DNA of 5,643 nt from Candidatus Aminicenantota bacterium (GTDB lineage Bacteria; Acidobacteriota; Aminicenantia; UBA2199), in NCBI GenBank assembly GCA_020355945.1, contig CP070627.1, positions 6,484,932 to 6,490,574 on the forward strand, in the 5' to 3' direction. Shown piece by piece: positions 3,740 to 5,643 of this stretch. Positions within the stretch are counted from its first letter, which is position 1. Every line of letters starts with the position of its first letter. The position numbers and the translations under genes are program-made. The notes beneath the pieces were generated by a model, which had not been told where the DNA came from, did not search any database, and saw nothing but the letters and a program-made list of their open reading frames with translations.

Positions 3740-5298
3740 GGTTGATTCACCTTTTTATCGTTTTTATTATTTTTTTTCCTATTACCTTCGTTTTTATCTG
3801 GTGTGCTCTCAAGCGTTCTAATGCCTTTGATCCCCTTGCATACGTCTTTTTCCTGCTTCAGATATTGGATAAAAGCATCATTAACCGTGACCATCAGGGA
3901 TTTTCCCGGGTCCCGGTGTATAAATTCATAGGTGCTGGCCATAAAGTCGTTCATCCCCACGGTATAGGTTTTGGTTTCATCCAATAATTCTCCTGTTTCA
4001 TCCCTTAGTTCCACATCCTTGACCTCACCTCTTGAGGTTCGCTTTACAATGTATGCAATGCCTGACACCAAAAGGTCCAATTTATTATATCGTTCATAGC
4101 TGGATTGGATCAAAGACCTTATTTCAGCCGGGGTCATTTCAAATTGGACCATCCGGTTTTCAAAGGGGTGAAGGTCATAAATATCTTTGAGCTTAACGAT
4201 AGGGCCCAGTTGGTTTACCCGAATTCCCCCGTAATTGTGAAACACAATGTCCAGGTTAAAATGTTTCCGAAGTGCATCACACAGCAAGTTACCCACTTCA
4301 TATTTACGCGGCAGCGACCTGGGGAGGACAGCAATCACCTGGTTCAATACAGGACTATTGTTGAATTTTACAATCATTTCTTCCAGTTGGGGGATTTTTC
4401 CTTTTATGGTTGCCACTTCGATCAATTTGCCGCTTTTTTTCACCAACTGACCCTCTTTTAAGATCAATTCGATGCGTCCCAGGTACCTGGCATTTCCACC
4501 AGCCTGGGCAATCATTACACCATTTATTTCAAAGGGATGATGGATTTGGGAATGGCTGTGCCCGCCAATAATCAAATCCAATTCCCCCATCTCTTGCGCC
4601 AGCAGCTCATCCGTATCAATACCTAAATGAGTGAGAGCAATAAAAACATGACTTTCTTTTTTTAGATACCGGTACTTTTTTGCGGTTTCAATGGGGTGCG
4701 AAAAGGTGAATCCTTTCACACCATTGGGATGGGTGTCGGGGATACTGGTATGTTTATTCACTTCGATCAGTCCCAGCACAGCAATCTTTATACCTGCGGA
4801 GGTCTTTAAAATCGTAAAGGGCGGAGGTTGGGGAAAGGATTCTTTTTCTCCTTTTAAATTTGCATTGGCACAAATGATGGGGAAATTGGCTTTTTCTATA
4901 AATCTTTTCAACACTTGCTGTCGATAATCGAATTCATGGTTTCCTAAGACCATGGCATCGTAACCCATACGGTACATCAATTGTAAAATCGGTTCGCCTT
5001 TGGGGTCGTATTGATCCACCACTGCATTGCCGCTGAAATTATCCCCGGCATTCAGGAAGAATACGCTTGCTTTGGGGATTCTTTTCTTTTCTTGCTGCAC
5101 ATACCAGGCGATCCTGGCAATATTGTTAATCCGGGCATGCATGTCATTGACATGAAACAGGATGATGCGGGTTTCTCCGGTATATTGCCAACCGGGTTCA
5201 GGTTTGCCGCAGCCCTGGATACAGGGCAATATCAGCCCCACCAGGATAGATATACAGAGCACATGCTGCACCAATAATGGGCCTTTTTTCCTTTTCAC
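3706..5298 (-). CDS. 5'-nucleotidase family lipoprotein (metallophosphoesterase + 5_nucleotid_C)
   Basis: The enzyme should remove phosphate from nucleotides outside the cytoplasm, like UshA-type 5'-nucleotidases. With a GTG start at 5298 it has 530 residues. The N-terminus MKRKKG plus a hydrophobic core (7-27) ends in I-Q-G-C, so Cys30 is the predicted lipidated residue. The metallophosphoesterase domain carries N-D-M-H (51-54), GDNFSG (85-90), GNHEFD (119-124), THLG (223-226) and GGHSH (245-249), a full metal-ligand set. The C-terminal domain (about 330-495) has GNLLCDALR (336-344), NYGGIR (355-360), HPFEN (377-381) and MNDFMAS (449-455). The usual GGDGY after that motif is replaced by TYEFI. 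A Lys/Asn-rich tail (about 500-518) lies next to the part overlapping tdk. GTG is preferred over ATGs at 5391 and 5343 because GGGAGA sits 6 bases before it, it follows the previous stop by one base, and it gives a compact signal peptide. Confidence 0.93.
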   Translation of the reverse strand: MKRKKGPLLVQHVLCISILVGLILPCIQGCGKPEPGWQYTGETRIILFHVNDMHARINNIARIAWYVQQEKKRIPKASVFFLNAGDNFSGNAVVDQYDPKGEPILQLMYRMGYDAMVLGNHEFDYRQQVLKRFIEKANFPIICANANLKGEKESFPQPPPFTILKTSAGIKIAVLGLIEVNKHTSIPDTHPNGVKGFTFSHPIETAKKYRYLKKESHVFIALTHLGIDTDELLAQEMGELDLIIGGHSHSQIHHPFEINGVMIAQAGGNARYLGRIELILKEGQLVKKSGKLIEVATIKGKIPQLEEMIVKFNNSPVLNQVIAVLPRSLPRKYEVGNLLCDALRKHFNLDIVFHNYGGIRVNQLGPIVKLKDIYDLHPFENRMVQFEMTPAEIRSLIQSSYERYNKLDLLVSGIAYIVKRTSRGEVKDVELRDETGELLDETKTYTVGMNDFMASTYEFIHRDPGKSLMVTVNDAFIQYLKQEKDVCKGIKGIRTLESTPDKNEGNRKKNNKNDKKVNQPWRSYILDILP

Positions 5299-5299
5299 T

Positions 5300-5509
5300 T
5301 TACGTCTCCCAATTGACTCCGGTAATGTATAATTGTTGGGCATCGGATAATTCGCCTTCCGGGTCGATGGGGTTTCTGTGTTTATCCACAACTTTTTTTT
5401 TGCCTTGTATAATCGCCTGGAATTCTTTTTTAGAGTACTTTAACAGGGCATCCCTGACCCGGGCGCCGCTGAAAATCTCTATTTCCGTATCATTGATAAA
5501 AATCTTCAT
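5300..5509 (-). CDS. Small protein, probably ubiquitin-like beta-grasp (MoaD/ThiS-like core)
   Basis: A 69-residue cytoplasmic protein with no signal peptide or cysteine. The order MKIFINDTEIEIFSGARVRDALLKY (strand-turn-strand-helix, 1-25), AIIQGKKKVVD (32-42), then DPEGELSDAQQLYITG (49-64) resembles the beta-grasp core of MoaD/ThiS-like proteins or ferredoxin-like folds: a two-stranded hairpin, a helix, and a final strand after an 'xLxDgdxlxI'-like turn. It ends in NWET, not Gly-Gly, so sulfur-carrier activity is unlikely. It is the first gene of the operon: the promoter lies about 30 bases upstream, AGAGGAG lies 13 bases before the ATG at 5509 (rather far), and its TAA is separated from the nucleotidase GTG by one base. 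That tight coupling, plus a well-placed start and promoter, makes it a real gene. The function is unknown; the fold assignment is by eye. Confidence 0.75.
   Translation of the reverse strand: MKIFINDTEIEIFSGARVRDALLKYSKKEFQAIIQGKKKVVDKHRNPIDPEGELSDAQQLYITGVNWET
5305..5310 (-). promoter_or_regulatory. Ribosome binding site that fixes the 5'-nucleotidase GTG start
   Basis: On the minus strand GGGAGA (5310-5305) lies 6 bases before the GTG at 5298. It overlaps the last codons of the small upstream gene (encoding W-E), whose stop is at 5302-5300. This arrangement suggests re-initiation or coupling between the two genes. Confidence 0.65.
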
Positions 5510-5542
5510 AAATTCTTTTTTTTCTCCTCTTGGGAAGAAATT

Positions 5543-5571
5543 ATTATAATTGAGACTTTTGGAAATGTCAA
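5543..5571 (-). promoter_or_regulatory. Consensus sigma-70 promoter of the nucleotidase-tdk operon
   Basis: On the minus strand TTGACA (5571-5566), a spacer of exactly 17 bases, and TATAAT (5548-5543): both boxes are perfect. Transcription would begin near 5536, giving a leader of about 27 bases before the small gene's ATG at 5509. No operator symmetry is evident, so strong constitutive expression is plausible. Confidence 0.85.
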
Positions 5572-5589
5572 AAGAAAAGGAGCCCGAAC

Positions 5590-5643
5590 AGCAATTCTAA
5601 TTTTAGCCACATAGTGGCGACGAACACGGACAAACACGGACTA
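5590..5643 (+). repeat. Dispersed repeat copy 3, cut by the window edge
   Basis: The first 21 bases (5590-5610) match 2486-2506 at 20 of 21 positions. They lead into a small hairpin GCCAC-ATA-GTGGC (5606-5618). Then come two CACGGA units ten bases apart (in acaCGGAcaaacaCGGActa), the kind of short-period motif seen in widespread intergenic repeats. The end of the element lies outside the window. Confidence 0.65.

Noticed and set aside
5299..5391. Longer 5'-nucleotidase starting at ATG 5391 (or 5343)
   Set aside because: It would overlap the small upstream gene and place 15-31 unrelated residues before the signal peptide; the GTG at 5298 has a better ribosome site and a normal lipoprotein N-terminus.
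5300..5509. Small protein as a MoaD/ThiS sulfur carrier
   Set aside because: It ends in NWET rather than the Gly-Gly needed for thiocarboxylation, and no moa or thi gene is nearby.
5606..5643. CRISPR-like array at the right edge
   Set aside because: The CACGGA units are only ten bases apart with no unique spacers; it fits a short-period intergenic repeat.

Overview
The window looks like a chromosomal stretch of a Gram-negative bacterium with moderate GC content. It carries two lipoprotein signal sequences, a membrane protein with an FMN-binding domain facing outward, good Shine-Dalgarno sites and several near-consensus sigma-70-type promoters. I cannot name the phylum. The mix of an FMN-binding membrane protein, a stand-alone receiver domain and dispersed 'cacggacaaacacgga'-type intergenic repeats would suit an anaerobic environmental lineage, but that is a guess. 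No phage, transposase, CRISPR or defence gene is visible, and I do not see a clear new multi-gene system.

Layout, left to right. Positions 1-708 (minus) hold the N-terminal 236 codons of a membrane protein with a periplasmic FMN_bind domain (NosR/RnfG-like, with a DxxSGAT flavinylation motif); the gene runs off the left edge. Positions 709-1231 are intergenic: a promoter for the FMN gene, a cluster of short palindromes (864-1022), one copy of a dispersed repeat (core 1078-1110), and a strong promoter for the next gene. Then come a small beta-rich lipoprotein (1232-1612, plus), a glutaredoxin-like thiol protein (1723-1989, plus) and, convergent with it, a single-domain CheY-like response regulator (1986-2354, minus). 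The last two share a CTAG that is the stop codon on both strands. Positions 2355-2582 hold regulator leader DNA and a second copy of the dispersed repeat in opposite orientation.

Next, tadA (tRNA adenosine deaminase, 2583-3083, plus) reads without a stop into a complete tRNA-Ser(CGA) gene (3037-3126), so the last 15 TadA codons lie in the tRNA. A consensus extended -10 element inside tadA could transcribe the tRNA independently.

The right half is a minus-strand three-gene operon driven by a perfect TTGACA-17-TATAAT promoter (5543-5571): a 69-residue, probably ubiquitin-like (beta-grasp) protein; a 530-residue 5'-nucleotidase lipoprotein starting at a GTG one base after the first stop; and thymidine kinase, which overlaps the nucleotidase end by 34 bases. 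The last two enzymes suggest nucleotide salvage: extracytoplasmic dephosphorylation of nucleotides, then re-phosphorylation of imported thymidine. The role of the small first protein is unknown. A third relative of the dispersed repeat lies at the right edge (5590-5643).
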